Of a stretch of 64,000 nt of DNA, positions 12,595-28,695 are shown in pieces (the first letter of the stretch is position 1; every line of letters starts with the position of its first letter). Location of the stretch: the NCBI GenBank assembly GCA_028554755.1, contig JAPTOF010000001.1, positions 2,926,501-2,990,500 of the forward strand, written 5' to 3'. Under the pieces are notes generated by a model. That model had not been told where the DNA came from. It saw only the letters and a program-made list of their open reading frames with translations, and did not search any database. A program made the position numbers and the translations under genes. The DNA is from Cordia subcordata. Lineage: Eukaryota; Streptophyta; Magnoliopsida; Boraginales; Cordiaceae.

Positions 12595-12691
12595 TTTTTT
12601 CTGCAAATGTTTAATTTTTATAATTATTATACTAACAACCCAAAATGCTCTCAATATATATAGCAAGAGAGATTTATATCTATAAAGAAGC

Positions 12692-12699
12692 TTATATAA
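12692..12699 (-). promoter_or_regulatory. TATA box of the KLCR gene
   Basis: TATATAAG on the minus strand lies about 100 bases upstream of the ATG, so the leader would be short. No other candidate is better placed. Confidence 0.45.
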
Positions 12700-13012
12700 G
12701 AATGAAGACGAAATTAAGAATCAATTAATTAAAGATTAGAACACGCCACCATAATTTTTCAACTGTAGGTTGAGACTGTTGAAGACTGGACAACTTGAGA
12801 TGGTATGCACAGTACCTACCGAACACAAGCATACTGGTAATAATATTAAATATCAGGGATGTAACTGAAATTTTGAAGAGGTCAAGGCCAAATCTTATAT
12901 TTTCACAAATTCTTAGAAATATCTTCTTTTAATTATTTTTGTCCCATCTCACTTACATGCTACTTAGGATTTTAACTCTTTTTTTTTTTCGTCATCAATT
13001 CTACTAACTTAA

Positions 13013-13246
13013 ACATGGGCATGTTTGCATTTATATTTTTTTTATGAAAAGTTTTTTTTTTTTGTAAAATCACATTGTTTTTACAATAGATAATTGGTTC
13101 GATTTTTCAAAAAAGCTAAAACTCAAAAAAAAAAATTCAAATTTAATTTTTTACGAAGTCAGAAATTTTAACTTATCACAAAAATACTTTTTTCAAAAAT
13201 TATAAAAAAATATTTTTAAAAAGAACTAATTCAAACGAATCATGTG
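13013..13246. mobile_element. Degraded MITE, same family as copies at 39.2 and 53.5 kb
   Basis: It begins GGGCATGTTTGCATTT and ends AACTAATTCAAACGAAT. Inside are the family's shared landmarks: a TTTTTACAATA segment, AAAAGCTAAAACTC, a GAAGTCAGAAATTTTAACTT segment and a terminal AAAGTTAATCC-like run. This copy is more diverged and its target duplication is not clear. Confidence 0.45.
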
Positions 13247-14695
13247 GTCCTTCTATAACACCTTAGAAGAATATTTGAATATATTCAGCAATACCGCACA
13301 CAAAAGGTTTAAGATTATGATAGCAAAGTTGTCTTATTGCAATCTAGAAGTTATTAATTGCAATCATGCATTAGTTTAGCAAGACATCTTGTTGATCTTT
13401 CAAATTAGTCATCAACACAATTTGTCAGTGAAAGGTCACAAATTCCCCGGGATGTAAGCCATTCCTTCAAATGAAAATATCAATTAGGCAAGTCAACAAG
13501 TGATTGAGATCATTAAAAAAAATTCCTTGTCAGTGCATTTAGTAAGTAATACATAATTAACCTGACAACTCAAAAGAAATTAAAAGGTGAGAAAGACTCT
13601 CCATGGACTTATTCTTCTTTATCCCAAAAAAGAGAAAGAAAAGGATTGATATTTGTATTTGAAAACATAAAATTTGTAATTGTCAAAATGCAATTAATAG
13701 GGGTTCTTTTTTTTTATCACGTTGCATTTAGTAAATGACGAGAAATTGAAAATGAAATGTAAAGAGAGACTTATGGAAAGAAAAAGGAAAATAAAAGGAG
13801 ATCGACATTCGTAGTGATAAGATGAAATTTTTCGGTCATTTGTCAATTTCCCAAAATTTTAGGGGCCATGGATGAAGAGTAGCTAAATTATGCTTAGATC
13901 TGAGTGTGCGAGGAGAACTATGTGGGACAGGGGTGATAATGTGGAATTATCGGATGATGTAGGGGGGGTGGTGAAACGTGGTATGAGTTGTTTCAGACAA
14001 TGAAATCTTGGGATTACGAGTATAGAGTATCGTTGTAGAAACCTACGATGTAGAAACCTACGATGATGATGATGAGGATGCATGATAGTTATGATTAGAC
14101 TGGAAAAGATGTGTAGGTGCCTTTCCGTGAGAATAGTGCAAGCTGTCAGGTGCGTTATATTTTGCAATATATTTGACGAACTGTAATCTAACGGCCACAT
14201 TGAGGATAAGGTCAAAATTTGCCCCCTTGGTTTCTCATAATTGCAATTTGTACCTTCTTAAATATGAGAGATTGCAGTTCGACCCACAATGAATGAATGA
14301 ATGTCATTGTGAATGAATGAATTTCATTGCAGTTTTGCCCATGGAGAAGTTGCTATGTGCTATCCAAGTTCCTCAACTTAATTACATCTTTTTTAAACGA
14401 CAGAAATATTCCTTCGAGTTCTATTTTTTGTTTGGTATGTAATGGAATGATCTCAAAAGGAATGGCCATTTTAATTTTTATCTTTTTGTTAGTTTAGTTT
14501 GGAATTTTAAAATTGAAAAGTTTATTCCAAGAAAGTGGCCTTTCTAGAAAAAAAAAAAAATTGAGAAAAGTCATTTCTTATCTCAACAACATAAGAAAAA
14601 TTTATCCAACTTAAAGTAGGGGGAAAAAAACTATTCCCCTAACCCTCCCAAGACAAAATCCTTTAACTTTTGCAACTCAAAGACTCTCTATCTAT

Positions 14696-14761
<66 letters not shown>

Positions 14762-15880
14762 TCATTATATGGTTGCATATATACTTGTTTTTTATTTGAT
14801 TCTTTAAATGCTTTTGGTATTTATGGATGATAAACGAGAATTAAGTTGGTTGAAAAATAAAACCTATGTGCTTTTAGTATTTATCGTTGATATGTTAGGC
14901 TTATGTAAATTAGAGAACAAAGGCATTCTGGTTTGGTGTTATATTCTTTAATTTTATTCCTCCACATTAAAAATGATTTTATCAAATAGAAGAAAAGAAA
15001 ATAGATATTCTATTCTAACTTCTTTAATAGCTATAACCAAACACAAAAATAAAATAAAAAAAGAAAAATATTCTTAAAGTATTTGGCCTAAAATTATATT
15101 CTTTTTCTAAATCATTTCATCATATTAAATGAGTCACAAGTTCCTTATAAAATCTCTAGCTTTCCGTTGGTAATTTTGGATTCTTTACTTTTTGTTCAAT
15201 CATGTTTAATTGTCCTACTCTTCCTTGACTAACAAGCGAAAAAGTTGATTTAAAAATAATAAGAGAAACATCCTAACTGTAATAAGAAAGGAGAACGTTA
15301 TGAATGAAAAAAGCCCCCTTTAGAATGGTAGGACTAATAGTAAACCCAAGATAACAATTGTTGTTCTTTGCTTATATTCTCTAGAAAAACTTAATATCTT
15401 CTAAAGTCACAGAATAAATTTTGACCATTCATTATATGCTTATGGTCAATTGGTTATAACTGTGATATTAACTACAAACTAAACAATATGTTTTTTTTTT
15501 TTTAAAAAAAAAAGTTATTATCAGATAATGATACACTCAATTAAGCCGAAACTTCGTGCAAGTACAACTACCAAAACAGAAGATGTTATTCACAAGTCCC
15601 ATAATTGAGTGTCTAGCCTCCAAAATCATTCAATAGAGAATAAATCTGCCGGCTATTTCACGTAACAAAATAAATGAAAAATGGGCCATGGGTGCATGAT
15701 TCGCAATATTCTGCTATTGAAAGTCCTTTTTCTTTTGTTTGTTGGGCACTAAAAAGTCCTTCTGAATATGTATTTGTTGACATTATTCTGTTTCAACTTT
15801 GAAATGGACTCTTTTTCAAGTCATTAATTCACCAGGTAATCAAGCCTCCTCCTACCAAACCAGAGTTGGGGCTTAACATC
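13247..15880. other. Intergenic sequence with microsatellites, no gene seen
   Basis: This stretch includes an (AT)n tract at about 14700-14736 running directly into (GT)n to 14761, a GAT-repeat near 14058-14076 and a tandem GAATGAAT near 14288-14322. No coding region is supported. The part next to 16220 is probably 3' flank of the beta-amylase gene. Confidence 0.45.
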
Positions 15881-16220
15881 CAACCTAAACAAGCTTACAT
15901 ATTTTTATCCAAACAATTGCCTGAATAAAATTAGTTTTACTAACAACACAATTGTGCATTATACATAATTCGTCAAGCAGACAGATGCTCAAGCTCGTTG
16001 AAGCCATCCATTCGCAAAATATAGGATGCCGCTGTTTTATGATACATTTGTGTAGCCCTTCTTGATATAAATTAGGACCGACCATTAAAAAATGGACCAT
16101 TATACACATTTCACAACAATAGATCAGCGCGCTGCTATCAGATATACACATCACCTGATATTTTTGGAGCTGTCGACATCAAATGGCTTTTCACTCTGCA
16201 CATTAGATGAAACTTCTCCT

Positions 16221-19890
<3,670 letters not shown>

Positions 19891-19979
19891 TGGAATCAAT
19901 TTAAGGTTAGGGTTATCAAATGTTGCTTGTATGAAATTGAGTCTGTGACTCAATTTGCCATCACATTTCCTCCTCAAGG

Positions 19980-20400
19980 AGATGGATTTTTCTTAGTGTC
20001 AACTCTCAACTGAACTTGAATATTGGTATTCCCAATTTCATTTTCCGTTTTTTCTTTTAAATATTTTGTGTGGGTTGTGTTTTGTGACAATGATAGTAAA
20101 TAGAAACAGAGTTTGTGAATCGTGGCAGAATCGTTCTTATTTTTTGCTAGAACTAATAAAATATTTTATACAAATTTCAAATGGAGTATTAAATTAATTA
20201 TAATTGTACAAATAACTCACTTTCAAATAAAGAGGTGGGTCTAAATCTTCCTCGATTAAAGTACCAAAACTCCTTCTCCTCTATCCTTTTCCTACCATCC
20301 AGGGGAAAAGAATGAAATGGAATAGCATGTCATTTTGGAACCGTTCATAAACGCGCCCTTGACTAATATAAAAGTAAAGGAGCGAAAAACTCTTGAGAAT
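19980..20400. other. Spacer upstream of beta-amylase
   Basis: Probable promoter side of the minus-strand beta-amylase gene. No clear TATA box was picked out and no gene is seen. Confidence 0.35.
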
Positions 20401-21500
20401 TGGAACGAAGGCATCACAAGATCAAGATGAGCTATTTTGATTCGAACTAGAGGCATCACAAGATGCACCCAAAGGTGCTTTTATGAAAGCCAGTCACCGA
20501 TGGCTAAGATCCTTTCCTCACTATAACTATAGGAAGTTGTTGAGTGTCCAATGAAATAGAATAGTTTTCAAAGTGTCCATTCTATAATAGGAATATATAA
20601 CAAAAAAAATAACTCTCCCATTCTATCGAAGGTAAATATGGACTAGGATTGACTTTGGAAGCTGAGTTTCTCTATTTATCTATGCTCTTGTGCTGGTTCT
20701 TTCTCAGCAGCTAAACTTGCCTCATCCTAAGCACTAACTGCACCGGCCTTCCTCGTGTTTCAAGGAAAAACTTCTCTCTGTTTTTTTTGCTTTGCCTTGT
20801 TTTTGCTACATGTTTCTCTTACCTGCCTTTCACGGATCTAGCACTTACTCTCTTATTCGAATACACCTCGCTCCGCTCTGGTAGAACCTTATTTTGGCTC
20901 CGTTGGCTCTGCTTGTTTATCACTCTATCTATTCTTTTGTCCATCAAATGGCTTGTCTTCCCGCCTTCTCAAGTCCTTGTCTCTCGTCAAAATAATACTC
21001 CTCCCGCTTCTGTGGTTCAGCCTCACTAGATCTCGGCAACAGCCGATTTCTTATAGGCCTTCTCTAAATTTCCTCTTCCTTTGTCTTGGGTCGCTCCATC
21101 ACTCACTCCACTATAAGAATTGAGTAAGCCGATCTCGACTTCTCATAGATTGGATTACCAGAATCTGCTCACAAACAAACTTGCTTCTTGCCCATGTGCT
21201 CGTAAGGTATCTCTTAATCTCTAGCCTCTTCTTGATCAAGCTCATTGGAGCCCAGCTCGATTTTGCCCCCTTCTCTTTCTACGCTACATTGAATGGCATC
21301 GTCTTTCATCCCAGTCTTGGGAGTCACCCAGTCTTTGTCATTGGTGGAAATAAACAAAGCACAACAAGCACATTTCCCTTAAGAACAAAACCCTAGCGTC
21401 ATAGGATCGAGAATGAGTCCTTTTCCGTCCATGGCATCATCAGGAGCACCTTCCTTTCGTGTTAACTGAATCAGTTACGTCAGCGAACTAGCAAATACTC
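20400..21500. other. Organelle-like (mitochondrial-type) DNA insertion, tentative
   Basis: Base composition changes here. GC rises, homopolymer runs nearly disappear, and the texture (balanced dinucleotides, CTTGCC/TCTCTC-rich lines) resembles plant mitochondrial intergenic DNA rather than the AT-rich flanks. Short open frames occur but none match a known gene. I could not identify a mitochondrial gene within it, so the call rests on composition and general appearance. Confidence 0.3.
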
Positions 21501-21732
21501 ACTAGAAGGACTTGACCCTGAACTTGTTCTCTTTTAATCAATGCCATCAAGTATAGAACATAGCCAATATTAAAAGATAAAAAATACAAGAAACCTCAAG
21601 TAACCGAAAAAGGTCTTTAGTCAAAATAAAAAATACCTATAAGACTTTATAGGCTTGAATAAATCTATTATACAACAAACTCATATTACATAAAAGATGG
21701 CCATAAGGTTTTTATAGGCTTTATTTTTCGGG

Positions 21733-24700
21733 TCAGTCGATCTCAGATTGGCAACTTTTATCATCAGTGCCACACTCCTTCACAAGCTCATCAATCTTAC
21801 GGAATTGATACGGCCATCTTACGTTGTACAAGAACTGGCGAAGATCATGTCGATTGTCGTCTGCTGAATAACTCTGCGCACAGCCAAACGAGTACGAGTA
21901 AAACATTTTATTGTTTGAGGGGAAAAAAAAGTCAACTCAAAAGAAGCAAAATGAAGATAACTGATTAAATGTTTCTCTAAACTTCGAATCAACATCATGG
22001 AAAAAATACCTCGGCATGGTAGGATGGAGTCAAAACAGTCATTTTGTGTCTATTGATGGAGTAGTACTTGAAGAACAACTTCACTTTATCAGCCACCTCA
22101 GAAGGACTCAGCTTTGCTTCCCACTTGTAATAAAGATTCTGCGGTAAAACCACTCGTACAAGAATGAATTTTGTATTACTTTTCAAGAATCCAAACATGA
22201 CAAGATTTTTGGTGATGGACCTTAAACATTGATACAGGACCACAACGGGAAATTTTCCTCAACCTTCCATAAATGGAGAGCTCCTCGTATGTCATGCCCA
22301 TGTCCACTTCATCCAGCTGTTTCATATAGGTGATAGAATCAGACTTTGGCTTGGATAAATCGACTTGTTTTTCTAATTACTATATCATGACAGACTTTAT
22401 TGGAATCGCATTAGTTGCTAAAGTCAAAAAGAAAACATGATTACTGTCATGCCAAGAATTTCAAGAGTGAACGTGTATCATAAAGACTATCTTGGAGACT
22501 GTACCTGGCTATAATTGCTATGTATTGGTTCCAATTCAGCAGTGGGGGGAGAAGCTTCAACTTCTGCCAGTGACGAGTAACCAAGATGGACAGCAGCCCA
22601 TCTCAGAAATGTCCGAAGATCCTCCTTATTAATACTCCCAATTGGATTTATATCTGCTGAACTGCAATCGTATTGCACTCGGAGAGCTTATAATCAGATA
22701 GGAATAGCTACTCATAATGGATTAGCTATGTCCAATGTAGTATGTAGGCCCATATTCTAAAAGAGTAATCTCGGAGTACCTTTGTTAGGTAGCCGCGTAA
22801 TGCTTCATTTGCATTGGAGCTACCCAAAACCAGATAGAAGCCTGGTTTGCCATGAACCCAAGGCAACAATGATGCTAACATATATGCTAGGACCATCCTG
22901 ATTCGAGCTTGAATATTTTGCAGGCCCAGGTTCTCAACATTGGATCCCCCATCGACCTGCAAAAAGATGACAAGCTCTAAGCACTAAAATGAAATGACTT
23001 GGTCCAAATGATGTAGAAGTGGTCTAGAAAAAATAGGCTTCTATCTTTGAAAACTGTAGTTTGCTTAATCTCAGTCAGCAGATTCTTAACAGACATGATA
23101 AAGAGGAAACAACCATGTTACAGCATAAAAGTTGTAGGGAAGTGTTTCTACCATACTTCTACCTTATAGCATGGTCGCTTTCCAGTAAGTGTTTCAAACA
23201 AAGAGAGGAGGGCAGAGACCACTCCGTTTATGCTAACATTAAGATGCCATGATCCAATTTCATCAGCCAGCACCTTCGCCCGTTTTCTTGTGGCTTCAGA
23301 GCTGCAAGAAATATTGTTGTTTTTACTAGAACTCTAGGATTCAAGTTCTGGAATCACACCAAGGAGAAAAAGGAAAGGAAAGCAAAGGCTAGAACATTCT
23401 GGCGTACATCAATCAAGGATCCACAGAGAGGCTAACTAGTGTTAAGCAGAACCATTTGTCACCTATTGCATGAACTCACTTTATAAAGTTTTTAATATTG
23501 CCATCCCATATAGAATACCTTCTAAGACAATCATTTGTAATTTAAGTAAAATGCTAGCTCAGGATAGCTATGGCATCTAAAGAATTTTAATACCGATATA
23601 TATCAATAGATGATAGAAGAAAATTCAAGATGATATTGATGTATGAAAGATGCTTTGTCCATGAATATGCACCTGTTTTCTGATCCCGTGAAAACTGTGT
23701 AAAATATGCGTTTAGCAAATTCACGGCTGTCAGTTGGAAACTGTCCATCAGTGTAGTGACCAATTCGTGTTGCATCAGCCTTGACTTGTTCATCCCCATT
23801 CACAATTTCTGTAAGCCAATTTTCCAGCAATATTGCAAGTCAGAAAGAGCTACTGCTGAAGAGGGTAAAGATCAGAGAGAACTAATCTAAGAGATTGAGA
23901 GTTGCAGTCATCATTAAAGTCACAATGCAGCACAAACTAGATAACAATCAAATATGAGAATTCCTTAAGCAGAATAAGCCAATTATGATCACTGGCACCT
24001 TGCCAATCAGGTAGTATGTGCATGACAAACTTGATCCTCACGCCCAGATTCACCTATAAAGACTCATTGCTTGAAGGCTATTTAGTCAATAGCAGATGAT
24101 TACTTTTTAATTCTAAATCTGTTAATTCATACCTGTTAATGACATCACATGTTAAGTCCTAGTAGCCGATAACTTATTCATTCGAAAAACTATTGATCTA
24201 CCAGTAAACAACCATCATCTCCACACAGAATATGCTAGAGACGCCTTGGAATCCTTGTCCAAATTCTTGGATTAACACATATGCATCAGAAAGTCTCTCA
24301 AAAGAGACAACATCATATTTTCCAGAAGAACAATCAAAAAATATGCAGCATAAGAAAGATGAAACAATTACTTAAAACAGATCAATCGAAAAACAAAAGC
24401 TAATTAAAGAAAAGATAAAATATGCAGTTTACATATGGATCAGTACATGAGTGGCTGAAGAATAACCTACAAGATCACAAGGAATATGCTAAACGAAGAC
24501 TTGACCTTTTACCACAAGTTGGCACATGCAACCAACAATAGAAGCAACAGAGGAGCTATCAACCCTGCCAGAAAGTGGAAGCAGAAACCCTGATGCGCCA
24601 CTTCTTCTTAAGTAATCCCAAAGCCAGCAAGCAGGTCCAAAAGCTATTTGCTCCTCAGGAGAGTGATACCTAATCTATAAATAAGAACCACATTTAGGCC

Positions 24701-27255
24701 ATGAAAAGTCAAGCTATTGTATCATCTATGTGCATAGTCCACAAACTCTATTTTCATAGAATATCCGGAAGCCAGATGAATTATAGGAGTTCTTCTTCCA
24801 TAAAGTGTACTGCATCTACATGCCCTTAATTTTTGGGTCAAAATGCTTATATTTTCTGTTTACTTCAGCCCTCCCGTTTGCAGAGTCTTGGCCTGTGCCC
24901 CTATGGCAAAAACATACTTTTGGAATCATTTATAGTACTTAACCAACAATTAGGTAGGGGTAAGATTTGATTTCGTTTTTATGAATGTCGGAAGGTGTTT
25001 GGGGGTATTTAATTTGTTTCTATGCCCCTACATCTCTGGGTTATATGTCAATTATCATATCCAAGGGCTATTATGTCTCCCTGACCAAAGGTTTCTGTTC
25101 CATTTCTATACTATCACCTAAAAAAATGGACTGCAATTCTGCAGCATAATAAAGGTATTGAATATGGTTTTCCATCATTATTGCAATGTCACCCAACAGA
25201 GCTCACCTCAAGAGGCCTGGAAAGTGATATTTGAGGATCAAAAGATCGACAGAGCCTGTAAGACACTGGAACAGAGGATACTTTCTTCTTCCAGCTTGCT
25301 TGCTCCCGAAAAGTACTACTAGACCCTCGTACACTTGCAACCTGCCAGATGAAAGGAAGAAAATGAGTGAGTACCATAAAGTTGAAACTCTAGAGGAAAA
25401 AGGAAAAAAAAAAAACATAATTTTAGCTTTTTCCACAAACCAGAACTTCGAGCTTCTCAAAAAAGCACATATTTCCAAAATTTTAGAAAAAAAAAGCACA
25501 TATTTCCAAAGTTTTAGAAAAAACGTTTTTGGAAGAAGTCAATTTAAACGAGCCTAATTACCACATCTAGATCAATATGAGCAACCACCAACTCCACATC
25601 TTTCAAAGAAAATTGGGATCCTTGGGCCACCATTTATCCATTCACAACAATACAAGAACATCCATCTGGGATAGATTAAGAGACATCTTGAAAACTTAGA
25701 GAACAAATTATCAGCAGAGTTAAGCACTAAAGAATAACTCATCATCTGAACTACCAGCATACTACTTACCAAAATAAAGTCGTCCACCATCACAACCTTT
25801 GTGATTACTATACAAGTAAACACCCCCACGAAGACATGTAGCCCCTATAAGCCCACGAAGACGGAAATCAAGTTTTTTCAGTTGATGGTAACTTCCACTA
25901 GCATTCATGAAAACTTCAACACCATTCAGTGCAAGTTCTGCATGAGAAGGCATGGGACTAAAAAGTTCTGCACAAACTTCAGCTGCAACAGCCCTGAAAG
26001 TAAATCATGTTCCAAAACGCTATTATACCTTTAGTTAGGTGATATAATTTATGCAAAGGTTGATGCACGTATGAAATGTGTTAGAAATATAATTCTCTCC
26101 AAATGAATTAAATAAAAAAAATTTAAAGTTACGGGCCACGTTGACTAATTAGTTTTTATGATAGAAGTTCAATAATTCTTAACGTGATACCAGAGCTGGA
26201 TTTCGATCAAGTTTCTTGTGTTGTGAAGGTGTTAACCATCTTGTTTAGCGTTCTTGTTTCTTGTTTCAGGTCACACGTGATCTAAGCCAGTTTAGGTTTT
26301 ACCCCATATTATTTAGCGTTCTTGGTTCAGGTCATACGCAATCTAAGATGGTTCGGGTCTTATCGCATCTTGTCTAAGGATCTTGGCTCTTAGTTCAAGT
26401 CACAATTCACACAAGATCTAAAATGACTTTATGAAGTCTTGACCTACTATTTATATTAATCACATATAAAGGAATTAAAAAAATCTTAAGACTATTTTTA
26501 TAATAGAGTCTCAGTGATTTTTCACAAAATATTATTATTTGGAGTAAAGATGAAGATATATAAAACAGAAAGCAACAGTCATCAGAATTTGAATACGTAC
26601 GTGTCCAGAAATTGAATATAACCATAACCAAAAGGCACTGTTGTCTGGGACAAAGACTCAGAAATTTCAGGTGGGAGCAAGAAATCTTCAAGGTGGTCTT
26701 TTTGCTTCCATGCCGTAAACCATCGGAGTTCTTGATAGTTTCCGGTGTTGGCTGAGCACATCTTAGGACGTATCATGATTATTTTTCTGTTTAAACACAG
26801 AACCTGACAGTTGTAACGCTCTGAACCTTTGATCACAGGCATGCCAAAGCTACATAAAATCCCATCCGTCCAATCACCCTCAACGAGTTCTTTTAAACAC
26901 TCCCACCTGCCAATCATTATATATAATCAATCCCTAAGTTAAAAATCCACGAGATTTTGTTACATGACGTCTCAAAATGATACAAATAATATTCTATAAC
27001 TTATAACGTCACAGAAAAATTTAAAATATTTGATGGTGTGCGTGAAAATGAAGGAGCTTACGCGTGAGTGACAGTATCAAGCTCGGCGAAATGATCTTCG
27101 CAGCCATAGCCAGTAATTTCAAGCTCAGGACCAAGCCTAACCACAGCACCGGCGGCTTTAGCTCTAACAATGGATTCCTTTATGTTCTTCATATTATTAT
27201 CAAAGTCCATTGCCCATTGGTTCAAATTGCACGTCGCCACCTTCAACAATCTCAT
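21733..27255 (-). pseudogene. NADS: Glutamine-dependent NAD+ synthetase, probably inactivated
   Basis: The exons are 27062-27255, 26601-26906, 25993-25770, 25665-25562, 25341-25207, 24674-24506, 23808-23673, 23301-23163, 22956-22780, 22672-22505, 22316-22221, 22138-22010 and 21873-21733. They sum to 2118 bases (706 codons; Arabidopsis has about 725 residues) with consistent phases. The family uses an N-terminal nitrilase-type glutaminase (Glu44, Lys113, Cys174) and a C-terminal PP-loop ATP-pyrophosphatase to make NAD+ in the last biosynthetic step. Four changes stand out: TAA at codon 252 (25634-25636); SGRVDS in place of SGGxDS (Arg358, 24564-24566); AA instead of AG at the intron 9 acceptor (22673-22674); and CAEL instead of CEEL after the nucleophile. 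The first three would each be expected to abolish function. Sequencing error is the alternative, but four independent errors seem unlikely. Confidence 0.85.
25464..25526 (-). repeat. Short tandem repeat in NADS intron 4
   Basis: Two roughly 32-bp copies of GCACATATTTCCAAA-type sequence followed by TTTTAGAAAAAA lie directly in tandem. Confidence 0.6.
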
Positions 27256-27429
27256 CTTCTCAAATTTCTTTCAGTACTTTATTATCTGCATTCAATAACA
27301 AACACTTCTACTAATGCTTTAAATATCTAAAAGAAAAAAATGGAAATGTGAGCCAGAAATTGAGAAATTGTAGATATACGTACATCAGAAATGTGTGTTT
27401 GTGTGTTTTGCTATTTGCTGATGGACATT

Positions 27430-27437
27430 TTATAGAT
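27430..27437 (-). promoter_or_regulatory. Candidate TATA box of the NADS locus
   Basis: TATAAAAT on the minus strand lies about 175 bases upstream of the ATG, suggesting the locus once had a normal promoter. Confidence 0.45.
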
Positions 27438-27439
27438 AG

Positions 27440-28692
27440 AGAGAGATTCCATAGATCTAAACTTAGTGGAAGTGAGTATGGAATTAATTTTATTCTATTC
27501 TTTTGGCCTTTTCATTTTTGTGTTTGTTTAATAAATGGTGGCGGGCTCTTCTGTCAGTTATTATGAGGTTGGTGAGTTTTCATTTTGTTTGATTTTTTTG
27601 ACCCTTTTTTTTTACTTAAAGATTTTGCTAAGATGTCAATTTTGTAGTCTAAGGCAGACACATTATTATGACGTATGATCTTCAAACTTTTTCTGTATTT
27701 AATCTCGTATTTGTTAATCGCGTAACCATGATAACTATATATATAGAAAAACAAGAAAAAACGACTATAAAAAGCATGTCGTTCCATTATCGTACCTCAT
27801 TTATCTAATGATTAATTAAATCCTTAAGGTGGTGCGTAGAGAATATTGCACGTATTGCTTTTCATGTTCCAATATATATTTTTTTGTTTTCTTGTCCCTT
27901 CTTTCTTTCCTTTTTCTTTTTTTTTTTCCTTGTAAGGATGTCCTCATCAATAATAAAGCAAGTGAATTCAGCCACACAGACATAAAGCTCATATAAATTA
28001 GATTATACTGGGACGCATTACAACTTGTACTCCAAACTTTTTCCTCTTTTTAGTTTATTTATTATTATAGTCAAACATAATTAGTATGTCATATATATGA
28101 GCGATTTGAGTTCGACTTTCAAGTATCAAAAAGTTGATTTAGAATAAACTAATTAATTAATATGCCCCATAAAAATCGGAGGGTTGAGATTCAAAGAGGA
28201 ATTCATCAATTATTAAAGCTTTGACATTTGTTAATTAAGGCAATATATAGGTTCGATATGTTAATATTATTCCGTATAGGATATCGTGCTCAATATTAAA
28301 ATCATAGGAATGACATGCCCTATTTTAAAATAAAACAAGGGTATGTAACATGCTTTCTTTCTATAAACAAAGGTGATGATGGAATAACATGCTCTATATT
28401 AAAATCACCAAGGGTAACATGCTCACTAGAAAAATAAATATATTGGTGCTTTTGAAAAGATTATATGGATATGCGAATGTGTACGTCTTGCTAGTTGTTG
28501 ACTGAACAATTAAAAAGCGACTTGGATCTAAGTATAGAAGTGGAGTAGGACCGTCTCATTAGATCTAATCTAAGTGGAGATGGCATAGGATTCTGCCCGA
28601 GGATTTTACTTTTGTGCCATAATTGGCCTTTTATATTATATAATAATGGTGTGAAAATATATACGATTAGAATAGTTGTTATGAGAATTAAT
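27440..28692. other. AT-rich spacer, no gene seen
   Basis: I see no coding region. Two related segments near 28290-28425 repeat AATATTAAAATCA with TAACATGC/GACATGC text, a weak local duplication. Confidence 0.35.
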
Positions 28693-28695
28693 TAA

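Noticed and set aside
12595..12666. Upstream in-frame ATG for the KLCR gene at 12666
   Set aside because: The added residues are hydrophobic, AT-coded and absent from the family. MPGLVSVKTPP at 12594 is the conserved start.
12266..12685. A 139-codon plus-strand frame over KLCR exon 1
   Set aside because: It mirrors the GC-rich first exon on the opposite strand. No independent support.
14700..14761. (AT)n(GT)n tract as a possible origin or regulatory site
   Set aside because: An ordinary compound microsatellite; nothing else supports a function.
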